From Glycomyces fuscus (GTDB lineage Bacteria > Actinomycetota > Actinomycetes > Streptosporangiales > Streptosporangiaceae): a stretch of DNA of 64,000 bases. The DNA lies in NCBI GenBank assembly GCA_002529455.1, contig NYMS01000043.1, positions 1 through 64,000 on the forward strand, given 5' to 3'. The stretch's first letter is position 1. Every line of letters starts with the position of its first letter. Shown here in pieces: positions 7,408 through 16,462 of the stretch. A program made the position numbers and the translations under genes. The notes under the pieces are model-generated. The model ran no database searches. It saw only the letters and a list, made by a program, of their open reading frames with translations, and was not told the origin of the DNA.

Positions 7408-8841
7408 TCAGCCGTGCGTCTCCAGACGGCGCAGGAAGATCGTCGAGGGCACCGCGCGCGCCCCCGCGCCGCGCACCGCCGTCACGATCTCCCGGTCGGA
7501 GGTGACCACCGCGATCGGCCTCCCCGGGGGTTCGGCGCGCACCATCCGCACGATGAGCTCGTCCGCGGTCTCCCCGGGGGCGCTGAACAGCAGCCGCACC
7601 CGGCGCGCCGCCGCCATCACCGGCGGGGTGTCCACGTCCGCGCCGTCGAACACGCACGTGATCTCGGCCTTGGTCCGGCTCGCCAGCCCCTCCAGGGAGT
7701 TCATCAGCCGGGTGCGCTGGTCGGCCAGGGGGAGGGTCCCGTAGCCGGTCTTGGTGACGTTGTAGCCGTCCACCAGAAGGTGCACCCGGGGCGCGGTGAG
7801 CAGGTGCTCCAGCAGGCCGGGGTCGTCGTCGGGCAGCCCGCCCAGCGACACCCGCCGCTGCTGCTCGGTCTCGGCCACCAGGTCGGCCGGGCTGTCCAGG
7901 ACGGTGGGCAGCGCCAGTTCCCGGCGCAGCCCGTGGGAGGCCTCCACCAGCACGTCCAGGAGCACGCGCAGCCGGGCCTCGTCGGCGTTGCGTCCGGCGC
8001 GCACCGCCCGCCGGGCGTTGTCCAGCTGCGTCTCGGCCGCGGCCAGCCGCGACCGCAGCCGCCGGTTCTCCGACTCCAGCGCGCCGACCTGCGCGGCCGA
8101 CTCCGACTCGCGCCCGGCCGTCTCGGTCAGCGCCCGCGAGGCACGCTCGGTGGCCTCCTTGGCCCGCTGCCGCTCGGTGTGCACCTTGCGGCGCAGCTCG
8201 GCGATCTCGGCGCGCTGGGCCTTGATCTGGGACCGCAGCCGCTCCAGCTCCTCCTGGTGGCCGTGCCGGGTCTCGTCCAGCTGGCGGCGCGCGGCGTCCA
8301 GCGCCTCCGCGGCCTGGTCCGCCTCCTTGGCGCTGGTCTGGCGCTCCAGCTCCCGGTGGACGTCCTCGACGATGCCGGGCCATCCCCGGGGCCTCAGCAG
8401 GTAGGCGCAGGCCGCCACGGCCACGGGGTCGGCCGCGGGCGGGACCACGCCCGAGCGCAGGCCCTCGGCCAGCTCGGGCCAGACCTGGTCGACGCGGGCC
8501 GCGACCATTCCCCGGAAGGCCTCGTCGCTCTCCAGCTGGGCGGCGATCTGCGGTCCGGCGAGCCGGGCCCTGCGGCGCGGCTCGAACCTGGCGACCCTGC
8601 GCAGCAGCGGCGGCAGGTCGCTCGCGCGCATGCCGCCGAGCACGTCCGAGCCGTACTCGACGACCCGGGCGCGCACCGGTTCGGGCAGCGGCCGGGCCAG
8701 CCGCTCGCCGCCGTCGGTGCCTCTGCTGGCGTCACCGCCGCCGCCGCTGTCGCCGTCGCCGCCGTCGTCCGCCGGGTGGACGTCCCCGTCGAGCGGGCCG
8801 CCGCCGTCGGAGTCGCCGCCCGCCCCGGGGCGGGCGCTCAT
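7408..8841 (-). CDS. NYN-domain (PIN-like) putative RNA nuclease with coiled coil
   Basis: A 477-residue protein. Residues 1-50 are acidic, Gly-rich and disordered. An alpha-helical region (about 60-165) contains LARPLPEPVRARVVEYG and FEPRRRARLAG, and a long coiled coil of Arg/Glu/Gln repeats runs to about 290. The C-terminal NYN domain of the YacP/Rae1 group (about 335-475) has the metal-site segments HLLVDGYNVTKTGYG, CVFDGAD and SDREIV. Such domains usually cut or bind RNA; the substrate here is unknown. The ATG at 8841 overlaps the TGA of the zinc-ribbon gene (ATGA), so the two are translationally coupled. Confidence 0.82.
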   Translation of the reverse strand: MSARPGAGGDSDGGGPLDGDVHPADDGGDGDSGGGGDASRGTDGGERLARPLPEPVRARVVEYGSDVLGGMRASDLPPLLRRVARFEPRRRARLAGPQIAAQLESDEAFRGMVAARVDQVWPELAEGLRSGVVPPAADPVAVAACAYLLRPRGWPGIVEDVHRELERQTSAKEADQAAEALDAARRQLDETRHGHQEELERLRSQIKAQRAEIAELRRKVHTERQRAKEATERASRALTETAGRESESAAQVGALESENRRLRSRLAAAETQLDNARRAVRAGRNADEARLRVLLDVLVEASHGLRRELALPTVLDSPADLVAETEQQRRVSLGGLPDDDPGLLEHLLTAPRVHLLVDGYNVTKTGYGTLPLADQRTRLMNSLEGLASRTKAEITCVFDGADVDTPPVMAAARRVRLLFSAPGETADELIVRMVRAEPPGRPIAVVTSDREIVTAVRGAGARAVPSTIFLRRLETHG

Positions 8842-9119
8842 GCCCGACCCGTCGGGCTCTCCGCCGAGGAACCGGAGACCGACCGGTCGGCGTCGGGGCG
8901 GGCGATGGTCTCCACGCTGTCGGTGGCGCCGCACCAGCGGCACCTCACCCGCTCGATGGTCTCGGAGAGCACGGTGCGCTCCTCGACGCCGCCCTCACCG
9001 GCCAGGTCCAGGTGGACGTAGTCCTGGGAGCGCACGGTCCGGGTCACGTCGAACCGCGTGAGATTGCCGCATCCGGTGCACCGCCACCGCTCACTGTCAC
9101 CCGGTATCGCGATCCCCAC
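8838..9119 (-). CDS. small zinc-ribbon protein
   Basis: A 93-residue protein with two Cys pairs, CTGC near residue 15 and CRWC near 65, typical of a single zinc ribbon, ending in a Ser/Ala/Thr tail. GTG 9119 has GGGAGGAA close upstream and is preferred over an earlier in-frame ATG. It overlaps the NYN gene by four bases (ATGA). No specific function is recognised; coupling suggests it works with the NYN protein, possibly as a nucleic-acid-binding partner. Confidence 0.8.
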   Translation of the reverse strand: MGIAIPGDSERWRCTGCGNLTRFDVTRTVRSQDYVHLDLAGEGGVEERTVLSETIERVRCRWCGATDSVETIARPDADRSVSGSSAESPTGRA

Positions 9120-9250
9120 GGTTCCTCCCTCGTGTCGTGCTCTGGTCGGGCGGCGGTCCGGCCGCTGCCCCGATGACCCACATCTTTGCATGTCGGGCAG
9201 GTCAGACCGTATTCCGACGGGTTGTCCCCGCCGCCGACTACCCTGACCGG

Positions 9251-11038
9251 GTGGTTCGACAGTCCGCGGCGCCCGCCGGCGTCCAAACCAGCATCAGCGA
9301 TCTCGGCACGCCGTTGGCCGCGGCGTCCTTCGTGGTGCTGGACCTGGAGACCACCGGCACCAGTGCGAGCGGCTCCCGGATCACGGAGGTCGGAGCGGTC
9401 AGGGTGCGCGGCGGCGAGGTCGTCGACGAGTTCACCACCCTGGTCGATCCAGGTACCCCCATACCGGCCAACATCACCCTCCTGACGGGGATCACCCAGT
9501 CGATGGTGGCCGCGGCGCCGCCGATGGAGGAGGTCCTGCCCCGGCTGCTGGCCTTCCTCGACGCCGAACCGGGCACCGTGCTGGTGGCCCACAACGCGCC
9601 CTTCGACACCGGCTTCCTCAAGGCCGCGTGCGAGCGCCACGGGACGGAGTGGCCCGGCTACCCCGTGGTCGACACGCTGCGCCTGGCCCGCGCCGTGCTC
9701 GCGCGCGGCGAGACGCGCAACCACCGGCTGGCCACGCTGGCCGCCTACTTCGGGGTCCCGACCGCGCCCAACCACCGCGCCCTGGAGGACGCCCGCGCCA
9801 CCGTCGGCGTCCTGCACGGGCTCGTGGAGCGCCTGCGCCCCATGGGCGTGTCCAGCGTGGAGGAGCTGCGGGCGGTCGCCAAGCCGCCCACCAAGGCCCA
9901 GCGCAGCAGGCGCCACCTGGCCGAGGGCCTGCCGGAGGAGCCGGGCGTGTACGTGTTCACCGACGCCCGCGGGGCCAGCCTCTACGTCGGCAAGAGCAAG
10001 AACCTGCGCCGCCGGGTGCGCTCCTACTTCACCGCGGCCGAGAGCCGCCAGCGCATCCGCGAGATGGCGGGCCTGGTGGAGGGCGTCACCCCCATCGTGT
10101 GCTCCAGCGAGCTGGAGGCCTCCGTCCGCGAGCTGCGCATCATCGCCGAACGCAAACCGCCCTACAACCGGCGCTCGCGCAACCCCGAGCGCGCCTCCTG
10201 GGTCAGGCTGACCGCCGACGCCTACCCGCGCCTGTCCGTGGTGCGCTCGGTCGGCGGCGACGGCGCGGCCCACATCGGCCCCTACGCCTCGCCGCGCGAG
10301 GCCGAGCAGGCCAGGGAGGCGCTGTTGCAGGTCTTCCCGCTGCGCCAGTGCGCGCACACCTTCCGGCCCCGGGAGGCGGCCGGGGGGAGCCGGGGCGAGA
10401 CCCCCGCCGCCCCGGAGGTGGTCTCCTCGGGCGCGCGGTGGACGGGTCCGTGCGTGGTGGCCCAGCTGGGCCGCTGCGGTGCGCCCTGCGACGGCAGCGA
10501 GAGCGCGGCCGAGTACGCGGTGCACGCCGAGGCCGCCCGCACCGCGATGACCGGCGACCCCGCCGCGGTGGTGGACGCGCACACCGCGCGCATCGGCGAG
10601 CTCGCGGCGGCCCTGCGCTACGAGGAGGCCGCGCACCTGCGCGACCGCCTCACCGCGTTCCTGCGCGGCGCCCGGCGCGCCCAGCGCCTGGCCGCCATCG
10701 CCGCGGTCCCGCACCTGGTCGCCTCCCGCCGTACCGACGCGGGATGGGAGACCTGCGTGGTCCGCCACGGCCGCCTGGCCGCCAGCGCCGTGCTGCGCCC
10801 GGGCACCGACCCCGCCGCGTTCCTGTCCTCGCTCGTGGCCACCGCCGAGTACGTGCCCGCCGGCCGCGGGCCCGGCCCCGGCGCCCTGCCCGGGGAGACC
10901 GAGCTCGTCCTGGACTGGCTGGCCGACCCCGCCACGCGGCTGGTCGAGATCGACGGGGAGTGGACATGCCCGTTGCGCAGCGCCGAGGCGCACACCGGGA
11001 TGACACACTGGGCGCATGGCCGCGCTCCCGCTCAATGA
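9251..11038 (+). CDS. fused DEDD exonuclease and GIY-YIG (UvrC-like) nuclease
   Basis: A 595-residue two-nuclease protein, equivalent to Mycobacterium Rv2191. Residues about 15-185 form a DnaQ/epsilon-type DEDD 3'-5' exonuclease (VVLDLETTGT, NAPFDTGFL, HRALEDARAT). Residues about 230-310 form a GIY-YIG domain (GVYVFTDARGASLYVGKSKNLRRR) as in UvrC. A UvrC-like middle follows, with a Cys cluster (CVVAQLGRCGAPC) and a UVR-like helix (ELAAALRYEEAAHLRD). The UvrC RNase H domain is absent. GTG 9251 is preferred because TACCCT lies 6 bases upstream, giving a leaderless message. The gene probably acts in DNA repair. Its end overlaps the rhomboid gene by 23 bases. Confidence 0.88.
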   Translation: MVRQSAAPAGVQTSISDLGTPLAAASFVVLDLETTGTSASGSRITEVGAVRVRGGEVVDEFTTLVDPGTPIPANITLLTGITQSMVAAAPPMEEVLPRLLAFLDAEPGTVLVAHNAPFDTGFLKAACERHGTEWPGYPVVDTLRLARAVLARGETRNHRLATLAAYFGVPTAPNHRALEDARATVGVLHGLVERLRPMGVSSVEELRAVAKPPTKAQRSRRHLAEGLPEEPGVYVFTDARGASLYVGKSKNLRRRVRSYFTAAESRQRIREMAGLVEGVTPIVCSSELEASVRELRIIAERKPPYNRRSRNPERASWVRLTADAYPRLSVVRSVGGDGAAHIGPYASPREAEQAREALLQVFPLRQCAHTFRPREAAGGSRGETPAAPEVVSSGARWTGPCVVAQLGRCGAPCDGSESAAEYAVHAEAARTAMTGDPAAVVDAHTARIGELAAALRYEEAAHLRDRLTAFLRGARRAQRLAAIAAVPHLVASRRTDAGWETCVVRHGRLAASAVLRPGTDPAAFLSSLVATAEYVPAGRGPGPGALPGETELVLDWLADPATRLVEIDGEWTCPLRSAEAHTGMTHWAHGRAPAQ

Positions 11039-11780
11039 CGACTACCCCGTCCGCCGCGTCCCCGTCGTCTCGTACACGCTGGTCGCGGCCAACGTCCTCG
11101 TCTACCTGGTGTCGCCGCAGGCGCTGACCGCGGTGTGGTATCCGGCGGACATGTTCGAGCGCTTCTGCGCGATCCAGGACTACTTCATGTTCTGGGGGGC
11201 GGTGCCCGCCGAGATCCTGGGCCGGGCCGACCAGGTCCCGCACCCGGTCCCCGAGTGCGGTCCGGTCGACGGCAAGCCGGTGTGGTTCTCGGTGGTCAGC
11301 TCGATGTTCCTGCACAGCGGACCGGAGCACCTGATCGGCAACCTGGTGTACCTGTTCGTGTTCGGGCCCGTGGTGGAGGACAGGATCGGCAAACTGCGCT
11401 TCGCGGCGCTGTACCTGGCCACCGGGGTCGCCGCCGTCTACGGCTTCGCGCTGACCGACGCCGACGCCGCCATGCCCATGGTCGGCGCGTCCGGGGCCAT
11501 CTCGGGCGTGCTGGGCGCCTACCTGGTCGTGCAGTTCCGCAGCCGGGTGACCACGCTGGTGTTCGGGTTGATCCCGATGCGCCTGCCCGGGTGGGCCGTG
11601 GTGGGCAGCTACTTCGCTCTTCAGTATCTTCTCTACGTCACCACATCGAGCGCCCCCGGCGCCGGAGGCGGCGTCGCCTACGCGGCGCACGTGTACGGGT
11701 TCATCGCGGGGGTGGTCGTGGGACTGGTGGTCTACCGGCTGCGATGGCGCTCCGGGACGCGGCTCTCCGACGTCTACTAG
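11016..11780 (+). CDS. rhomboid-family intramembrane serine protease
   Basis: A 254-residue polytopic membrane protease. Visible are HSGPEHLIGNLVYLFVFG, the catalytic serine in GASGAISGV (Ser159) and the catalytic histidine in the last helix (His225, AHVYGFIAG), with about six hydrophobic segments. The ATG at 11016 lies inside the end of the nuclease gene, which implies translational coupling. Substrates are unknown. Confidence 0.9.
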   Translation: MAALPLNDDYPVRRVPVVSYTLVAANVLVYLVSPQALTAVWYPADMFERFCAIQDYFMFWGAVPAEILGRADQVPHPVPECGPVDGKPVWFSVVSSMFLHSGPEHLIGNLVYLFVFGPVVEDRIGKLRFAALYLATGVAAVYGFALTDADAAMPMVGASGAISGVLGAYLVVQFRSRVTTLVFGLIPMRLPGWAVVGSYFALQYLLYVTTSSAPGAGGGVAYAAHVYGFIAGVVVGLVVYRLRWRSGTRLSDVY

Positions 11781-11838
11781 CGCGCCCGGGCGCGGTCGGC
11801 GCGCCCGTCCCGTACCGAGGAACCGTCCTGGAGGCACA

Positions 11839-12114
11839 GTGATCACCGCGATCGTCATGATCAAGGCCGACGTCCACCGCATCCCCGAGGTCGCCGGGGC
11901 GATCGCGGAGATCGACGGGGTGAGCGAGGTCTACTCGGTCACCGGCGGCGTCGACCTCATCGCCATGGTGCGGGTCCGCAAGCACGAGGACCTGGCCGAG
12001 GTGATCCCCGGCCGGGTGAACAAGGTGCCCGGCGTCCTCTCCTCCGACACCCACATCTCCTTCCAGGCCTACTCCAGGCACGACCTGGAGTCGGCCTTCG
12101 CACTGGGCTGGTAG
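11839..12114 (+). CDS. Lrp/AsnC ligand-binding (RAM) domain protein
   Basis: A 91-residue protein that is only the RAM effector-binding domain of Lrp/AsnC regulators: MITAIVMIKADVHRIPEVA, then SGVDLIAMVRV-like and VLSSDTHISFQAYS strands. There is no helix-turn-helix. GTG 11839 has GGAGG five bases upstream. Stand-alone RAM proteins form ring oligomers and bind amino acids; they may join full-length Lrp proteins. Which ligand is not readable. Confidence 0.88.
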   Translation: MITAIVMIKADVHRIPEVAGAIAEIDGVSEVYSVTGGVDLIAMVRVRKHEDLAEVIPGRVNKVPGVLSSDTHISFQAYSRHDLESAFALGW

Positions 12115-12120
12115 CCGGCC

Positions 12121-12555
12121 GTGGCCGGTTCCCGGGGTGCGGGGGAGGCGGGGGAGCTCGCCCCGCCCTCGGGCAGACTGGTGCGCGGCCGGGGCCTGAG
12201 GCGTCCCCTGCCGCCCGGACCCCCGCCCGACCTCGGGCTGTGCCTGCTGGGCCGTGAACCGAGGCCCGTGCCCTGGGAGGGGCGCTGGCTGCGATGGCGG
12301 GACTCCGGGCCGCCCTCCGACCCCGGGGCCGCGGGCGCGGCCCCGCGCGAGGCCTGGGAGCGCTCCGGGACCGAACGCGTCGAGGCGGCCTGCGGGGGCT
12401 ACCGGCACGGCGCTGGCGTGCCTGGCGGTGCTGGACGGGGTCCCCGCGCACGAGAGGCGGTCGCCTACGTCCGCGCGCACGCCTCCCCGCGTGCGGTGGA
12501 GACCCCCGGCAGCGCCGTTTCGTGGCCCGCTTCGGGGCCTGGGCCCCGCCGCGCG
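12121..12555 (+). pseudogene. degraded protein-tyrosine-phosphatase-like gene
   Basis: Pieces of one short phosphatase-like protein common next to these genes in streptomycetes appear in three frames. Frame one gives RLVRGRGLRRPLPPGPPPD and ends at GTERVEAACGG. Another frame gives TGTALACLAVLDGVPAHE. Frame one resumes with AVAYVRAHASPRAVETP, and a third frame gives QRRFVARFGAWAPP. Reconnecting them needs a deletion at the Cys-X5-Arg loop near 12400, a 2-base insertion near 12453 and a 1-base loss near 12507. The catalytic loop itself is gone, so this looks like true decay, not sequencing error alone. Family identification is from memory. Confidence 0.6.
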
Positions 12556-12641
12556 GGCGGACCACCGGGCCCGCCGGGGAGAACGACCGGGGGCGCGGCG
12601 CCGGGCGGCCCCGGCGCCGCGCCCCCGCGGCCGTCGAAGGA

Positions 12642-13754
12642 TCAGAGCGACTTGGCGTACTGCTGGCTGGTCTCCACCCAGCGCTCCAGCGCGCGCTCGG
12701 CGGCGCCGCTGTCCACCGCCGCGGCGGCCCTCTCGTACCCGGCGCGCACCGACTCCAGCAGGGAGCCCCGCACGCCGTCCACGGCGGCCAGCGCGGCGCC
12801 CGCGTTGAGCAGCACCGCGTCGCGCACCGGACCGGTGCGGCCCGCCAGCAGGTCGCGCACCGCCTGGGCGTTGAACCCGACGTCGCCGCCTCGCAGGTCC
12901 TCGGGCCGGGAGCGGGTGATGCCGAGGTCGGCCGGGTCGAGCCTCTCGCGCCGGGCGCCGCCGTCGCGCACCACCCACACCGTGGAGGTGGTCGTGGTGG
13001 TCAGCTCGTCCAGCCCGTCGTCGCCCCGGAACACCAGCGCCGAGGAGCCGCGGCGGGCGAACACCCCGGCGATCACCTCGCACATGCGCTCGTCGAACAC
13101 CCCGATGGCCGAGGTGGTGGGCTGCGCCGGGTTGGTCAGCGGACCCAGGAAGTTGAACACCGTGGGCACCGCCAGCTCGCGGCGGGGCTTGGCGGTGAAG
13201 CGGAACGAGGGGTGGAAGACCGGGGCGAAGCAGAAGGCGATGCCCGCCTCCTGGGCCACCCGCACGGTCAGCTCCGGCGGCAGGTCCAGGACCACGCCGA
13301 GGCGCTCCAGCACGTCGGCGGTGCCGCAGGAGGAGGAGGCCGCCCGGTTGCCGTGCTTGACCACGCGGGCGCCCGCGGCCGAGGCCACGATCGCCGCCAT
13401 CGTCGACACGTTCACGGTGTGGGCGCGGTCGCCGCCGGTGCCGACGATGTCCAGGGTCGGTCCGGGGACGTGGATGCGCACGGCGTTGTCGAGCATGCCC
13501 TGGGCCAGGCCGGTCACCTCCGACACGCTCTCGCCCTTGGCGCGCAGCGCGATGGCGAACCCGGCGATCTGCACGTCGGTCGCGGCCTCGGACATGATCT
13601 CGTTCATCGCCCACGCGGTGTCGTCGGCGCTGAGGGTCTGCCCGCCCAGCAGGGCGGTGATGAGGTTGGACCAGGTCCGCTCGGTCACGGCGGACCGCTC
13701 GTCGGGGACGGCGGCGCCGGGGCCGGCGGGGGAGTTCGCGGCGGGGACGTTCAT
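12642..13754 (-). CDS. trpD: anthranilate phosphoribosyltransferase
   Basis: A 370-residue enzyme that joins anthranilate and PRPP in tryptophan synthesis. It shows the [15 protein letters not shown] glycine loop, the KHGNRAASS motif that binds PRPP, and [32 protein letters not shown] 13754 (MNVPAANS) is followed by about 20 variable residues before the conserved [11 protein letters not shown]. It is not in a trp operon here: neighbours are a pseudogene and a receiver-like protein. That isolated position beside the cta/qcr genes matches mycobacteria and streptomycetes. Confidence 0.95.
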   Translation of the reverse strand: MNVPAANSPAGPGAAVPDERSAVTERTWSNLITALLGGQTLSADDTAWAMNEIMSEAATDVQIAGFAIALRAKGESVSEVTGLAQGMLDNAVRIHVPGPTLDIVGTGGDRAHTVNVSTMAAIVASAAGARVVKHGNRAASSSCGTADVLERLGVVLDLPPELTVRVAQEAGIAFCFAPVFHPSFRFTAKPRRELAVPTVFNFLGPLTNPAQPTTSAIGVFDERMCEVIAGVFARRGSSALVFRGDDGLDELTTTTTSTVWVVRDGGARRERLDPADLGITRSRPEDLRGGDVGFNAQAVRDLLAGRTGPVRDAVLLNAGAALAAVDGVRGSLLESVRAGYERAAAAVDSGAAERALERWVETSQQYAKSL

Positions 13755-13965
13755 TCTGGGTTGCTCCACGGTGAGGAAACGGGCACGGAGGGGCCGGGGC
13801 GCGGCGCGTGGCCGGACCGCCCTCAGGCGCTGGGGACGAGGGGCGCGGTGTGGGCGCGCCATCGCCCGATGTCGGCGCCGTGGTGCAGGGCCGCGCCCAC
13901 CGCGCGGCGGCGGCGCGGCTCCGTGTCGCCGTGGCGCCCCGTCCCGAGACCGTGTCGCACGTGTG

Positions 13966-14403
13966 TCACCCGCTCAGGGCCGCGGCCCGCTGGCGCATGA
14001 GCTCGGCCAGGGCCTCGGCGAGCGCGACGGGGTCGATCGGGTGGCTGACGACCTGCTCGGCCTGGGACCAGGTGGCCAGCCAGCCGTCGTCGCGCCGTCC
14101 CACCAGCAGCAGGACCGGCGGGCAGCGGTAGATCTCGTCCTTGACCTGGCGGCACAGCCCCATCCCGCCGACCGGGGAGGCCTCGCCGTCGAAGATCGCC
14201 ACGTCCACGCGCGCGGCGGGGTCGGTGTCCTCCAGCCTGCGCAGGACCATGGGCGCGGTCGCGCACTCGACGAACTCCACGCGGGGGACGTCGAGGGCCG
14301 GGCGGCGTCCGACCGCCAGCCGCACCTGCTCGCGGGTGTCGGCGTTGTCGCTGTAGACCAGCACGCGCATCCTGGCGCCCGTGTCCGTACCGCTGACCAC
14401 CAT
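13966..14403 (-). CDS. response-regulator receiver-like protein
   Basis: A 145-residue single-domain protein resembling a CheY receiver: [19 protein letters not shown] at the start, an Asp in the expected phospho-acceptor strand (VDVAIFDGE) and [12 protein letters not shown]. The usual acidic pair after beta-1 is not convincing (YSDN) and the C-terminal Lys region is altered, so phosphorylation is uncertain. An internal ATG 33 bases downstream (MRVLVYSDN) is an alternative start. No output domain and no adjacent kinase. Confidence 0.75.
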   Translation of the reverse strand: MVVSGTDTGARMRVLVYSDNADTREQVRLAVGRRPALDVPRVEFVECATAPMVLRRLEDTDPAARVDVAIFDGEASPVGGMGLCRQVKDEIYRCPPVLLLVGRRDDGWLATWSQAEQVVSHPIDPVALAEALAELMRQRAAALSG

Positions 14404-14885
14404 CGCGCAACCGTCCCATCGCGTCTGTCCGCGGCCGCCGCCGTGGGGGGTGCGGCCGAGGCGTTCGTTGGCTGTATGCCCTCTGACTGTATTGCCTCAC
14501 GGTCCCGCTGCACAGAAGGGGCCCGGAGGCCGTGTCCGGCACTGAGACCTTCGACACCAAGGATGCCAGCACCTCGGGGCCGTCCGTTCATCCGCCCCCG
14601 GCGCGACGTTATGCAACGGTGATGCTTTCGATGCCTGGGCGTTGACCGGCGGAGGTTGAGGTGTCATCCGGAGGGGTACGGAACGCCTCAGCCGCCCAGG
14701 ATCGCGATTTTCGGCCCCGCCCGGCGCGCCGCGAGCCCCGACGGAGCCGCCGGGCCGCTACAGTAACGTCCCAGTCACGGTGAACAGGGCGTCCGAGGCG
14801 CCGGGAGCGCCCCGCGCCGGTGCTGATCCGCCCCGTTACGGGGGGTCGGGTACGGCCCTCCGCGAGATGCCGTAATAATGCTCCC
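14404..14885. other. gene-free stretch between receiver-like gene and ctaE
   Basis: 482 bases separating divergent genes. I see no coding frame with codon bias or family resemblance. A minus-strand TANNNT (TACAGT) lies near 14487, and the ctaE promoter occupies the right end (AATAAT at 14874-14879, 6 bases before the ctaE GTG). Confidence 0.6.
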
Positions 14886-15512
14886 GTGGCGACAGCAACC
14901 GCGAACCCAAAATCAGCACCGACACCAGCACATGGTGCGGCAAAGCGTCCTGACCTGGTGAGCGTTGGCACCATCGTTTGGTTGGCCAACGAGCTCATGT
15001 TCTTCGCTGCGCTGTTCGCGATGTACTTCACCATCCGATCGGTGACCAATGGAAACCCCGATCTGGGGCAGTGGCCCGACACCCACCTCAACGTGCCGTG
15101 GGCGTTGGCCATCACCGTGGTCCTGGTGGCTTCCAGCTTCACCGCGCAGGCAGGCGTCTGGGCCGCCGAGCGCGGTGACGTCAAGAAGCTGCGCATGTGG
15201 TTCTTCATCACGTTCTTCATGGGCCTGTTCTTCGTCCTTGGACAGGCCTACGAGTACTACGAGCTCATCGTCCACGAGGGCCTGACTCTTCAGTCGAGCG
15301 CCTACGGGTCGATGTTCTACCTGACCACGGGCTTCCACGGACTCCACGTCATCGGTGGGCTGATCGCGTTCCTCATCATGCTGGGACGCACGTACGCCGC
15401 GAAGCGCTTCACCCACCAGCAGGCGACCAGCGCGATCGTCGTGTCCTACTACTGGCACTTCGTCGACGTGGTCTGGATCGCTTTGTTCTGCACCATCTAC
15501 TTCATCCAGTAA
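14886..15512 (+). CDS. ctaE: cytochrome c oxidase subunit III
   Basis: A 208-residue membrane protein, the third core subunit of the aa3 oxidase. After a 20-residue Ala/Pro-rich N terminus come five hydrophobic segments with the COX3 sequences [30 protein letters not shown] and [18 protein letters not shown] 14886 follows AATAAT by 6 bases, so the message is probably leaderless. It heads the ctaE-qcrC-qcrA-qcrB operon, in which the oxidase and bcc complex are made together for the supercomplex. Confidence 0.96.
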   Translation: MATATANPKSAPTPAHGAAKRPDLVSVGTIVWLANELMFFAALFAMYFTIRSVTNGNPDLGQWPDTHLNVPWALAITVVLVASSFTAQAGVWAAERGDVKKLRMWFFITFFMGLFFVLGQAYEYYELIVHEGLTLQSSAYGSMFYLTTGFHGLHVIGGLIAFLIMLGRTYAAKRFTHQQATSAIVVSYYWHFVDVVWIALFCTIYFIQ

Positions 15513-15529
15513 CCCGAAACGGGGAAACC

Positions 15530-16462
15530 GTGAAATGGATTACCGCGCGGCGACGGCATCCCCTGGCGGGGTATGTCGTCGTCATCCTCGCGCTAGCCCT
15601 GTTCGGGGTGGGGTACGCCGCCCTGGCGCCCACCGCCGACCAGGCCCAGGCGCAGACCCTCGCCGCTGAGCCCCCGTCGCCGGACGACGTCGACGTGGCC
15701 AACGGCGAGGACATCTTCAACCAGACGTGCGCGACCTGCCACAACTACGACGGCAGCGGCACGTACGGCGAGGACGGGGAGTACACCCGGGGTCCGGACA
15801 TCCGTGACTCCGGCGCCGCGGCCATCGACTTCCAGGTCAGCACCGGGCGCATGCCGTCCATGAACCCCGACGCGCAGATGCCGCGCAAGCCCATGGCGAT
15901 GTCGGAGGAGGACCTGCAGGACCTGATCGCGTACTACAACGCGGAGATCAGGACCGGCGGGCCCGACGTTCCCTACGACGTCCCGGGCGAGGCGCCCGAG
16001 CGCGAGAACTTCGAGGACGAGGCCTCCTACGAGGCCGCGCTCGAGGAGTACGAGGGCGAGTACGAGGCCTACGTCGAGGGTGCCGACGACACCGACATGG
16101 GTATGCGCCTCTACCTGACCAACTGCGCGCACTGCCACGGCTGGTCCGGCGGCGGCGGCGCGCTCACCGACGGCCGCTGGGCCCCCGAGATCCACGACGC
16201 GTCCCCGCGCCAGATCTACGAGGCCATGGTCAGCGGCCCCGGCGCCATGCCGATGTTCAGCGACACCGTCATCGAGCCGGAGGAGAAGCAGGAGCTCATC
16301 TCCTACGTCAAGACCCTCCAGGCGGAACCCAACGCCGGAGGCATCTTCGACCTCGACCGGGTCGGACAGGTCGCCGAAGGGCTCATCGGCTGGGTCGTCG
16401 GCCTTGCCCTGATCATTGCCTGCGCGATCTGGATCACCGCGAAGCAGCGAGCCCATGACTGA
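15530..16462 (+). CDS. qcrC: cytochrome bc1 complex diheme cytochrome c subunit
   Basis: A 310-residue membrane-anchored diheme cytochrome c that passes electrons from the Rieske centre directly to the aa3 oxidase. It has an N-terminal signal anchor, heme motif 1 at Cys67-Cys70-His71 (CATCH), heme motif 2 at Cys199-Cys202-His203 (CAHCH), and a C-terminal membrane helix. Between the domains is a strongly acidic Glu/Asp/Tyr segment (about residues 150-185) that seems longer than in mycobacterial QcrC. GTG 15530 lies 17 bases after ctaE; the stop overlaps qcrA by 8 bases. Confidence 0.96.
   Translation: MKWITARRRHPLAGYVVVILALALFGVGYAALAPTADQAQAQTLAAEPPSPDDVDVANGEDIFNQTCATCHNYDGSGTYGEDGEYTRGPDIRDSGAAAIDFQVSTGRMPSMNPDAQMPRKPMAMSEEDLQDLIAYYNAEIRTGGPDVPYDVPGEAPERENFEDEASYEAALEEYEGEYEAYVEGADDTDMGMRLYLTNCAHCHGWSGGGGALTDGRWAPEIHDASPRQIYEAMVSGPGAMPMFSDTVIEPEEKQELISYVKTLQAEPNAGGIFDLDRVGQVAEGLIGWVVGLALIIACAIWITAKQRAHD

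Noticed and set aside
13755..13965. Small gene between trpD and the receiver-like gene
   Set aside because: Plus-strand frames there are Arg/Ala-rich shadows without ribosome binding sites.
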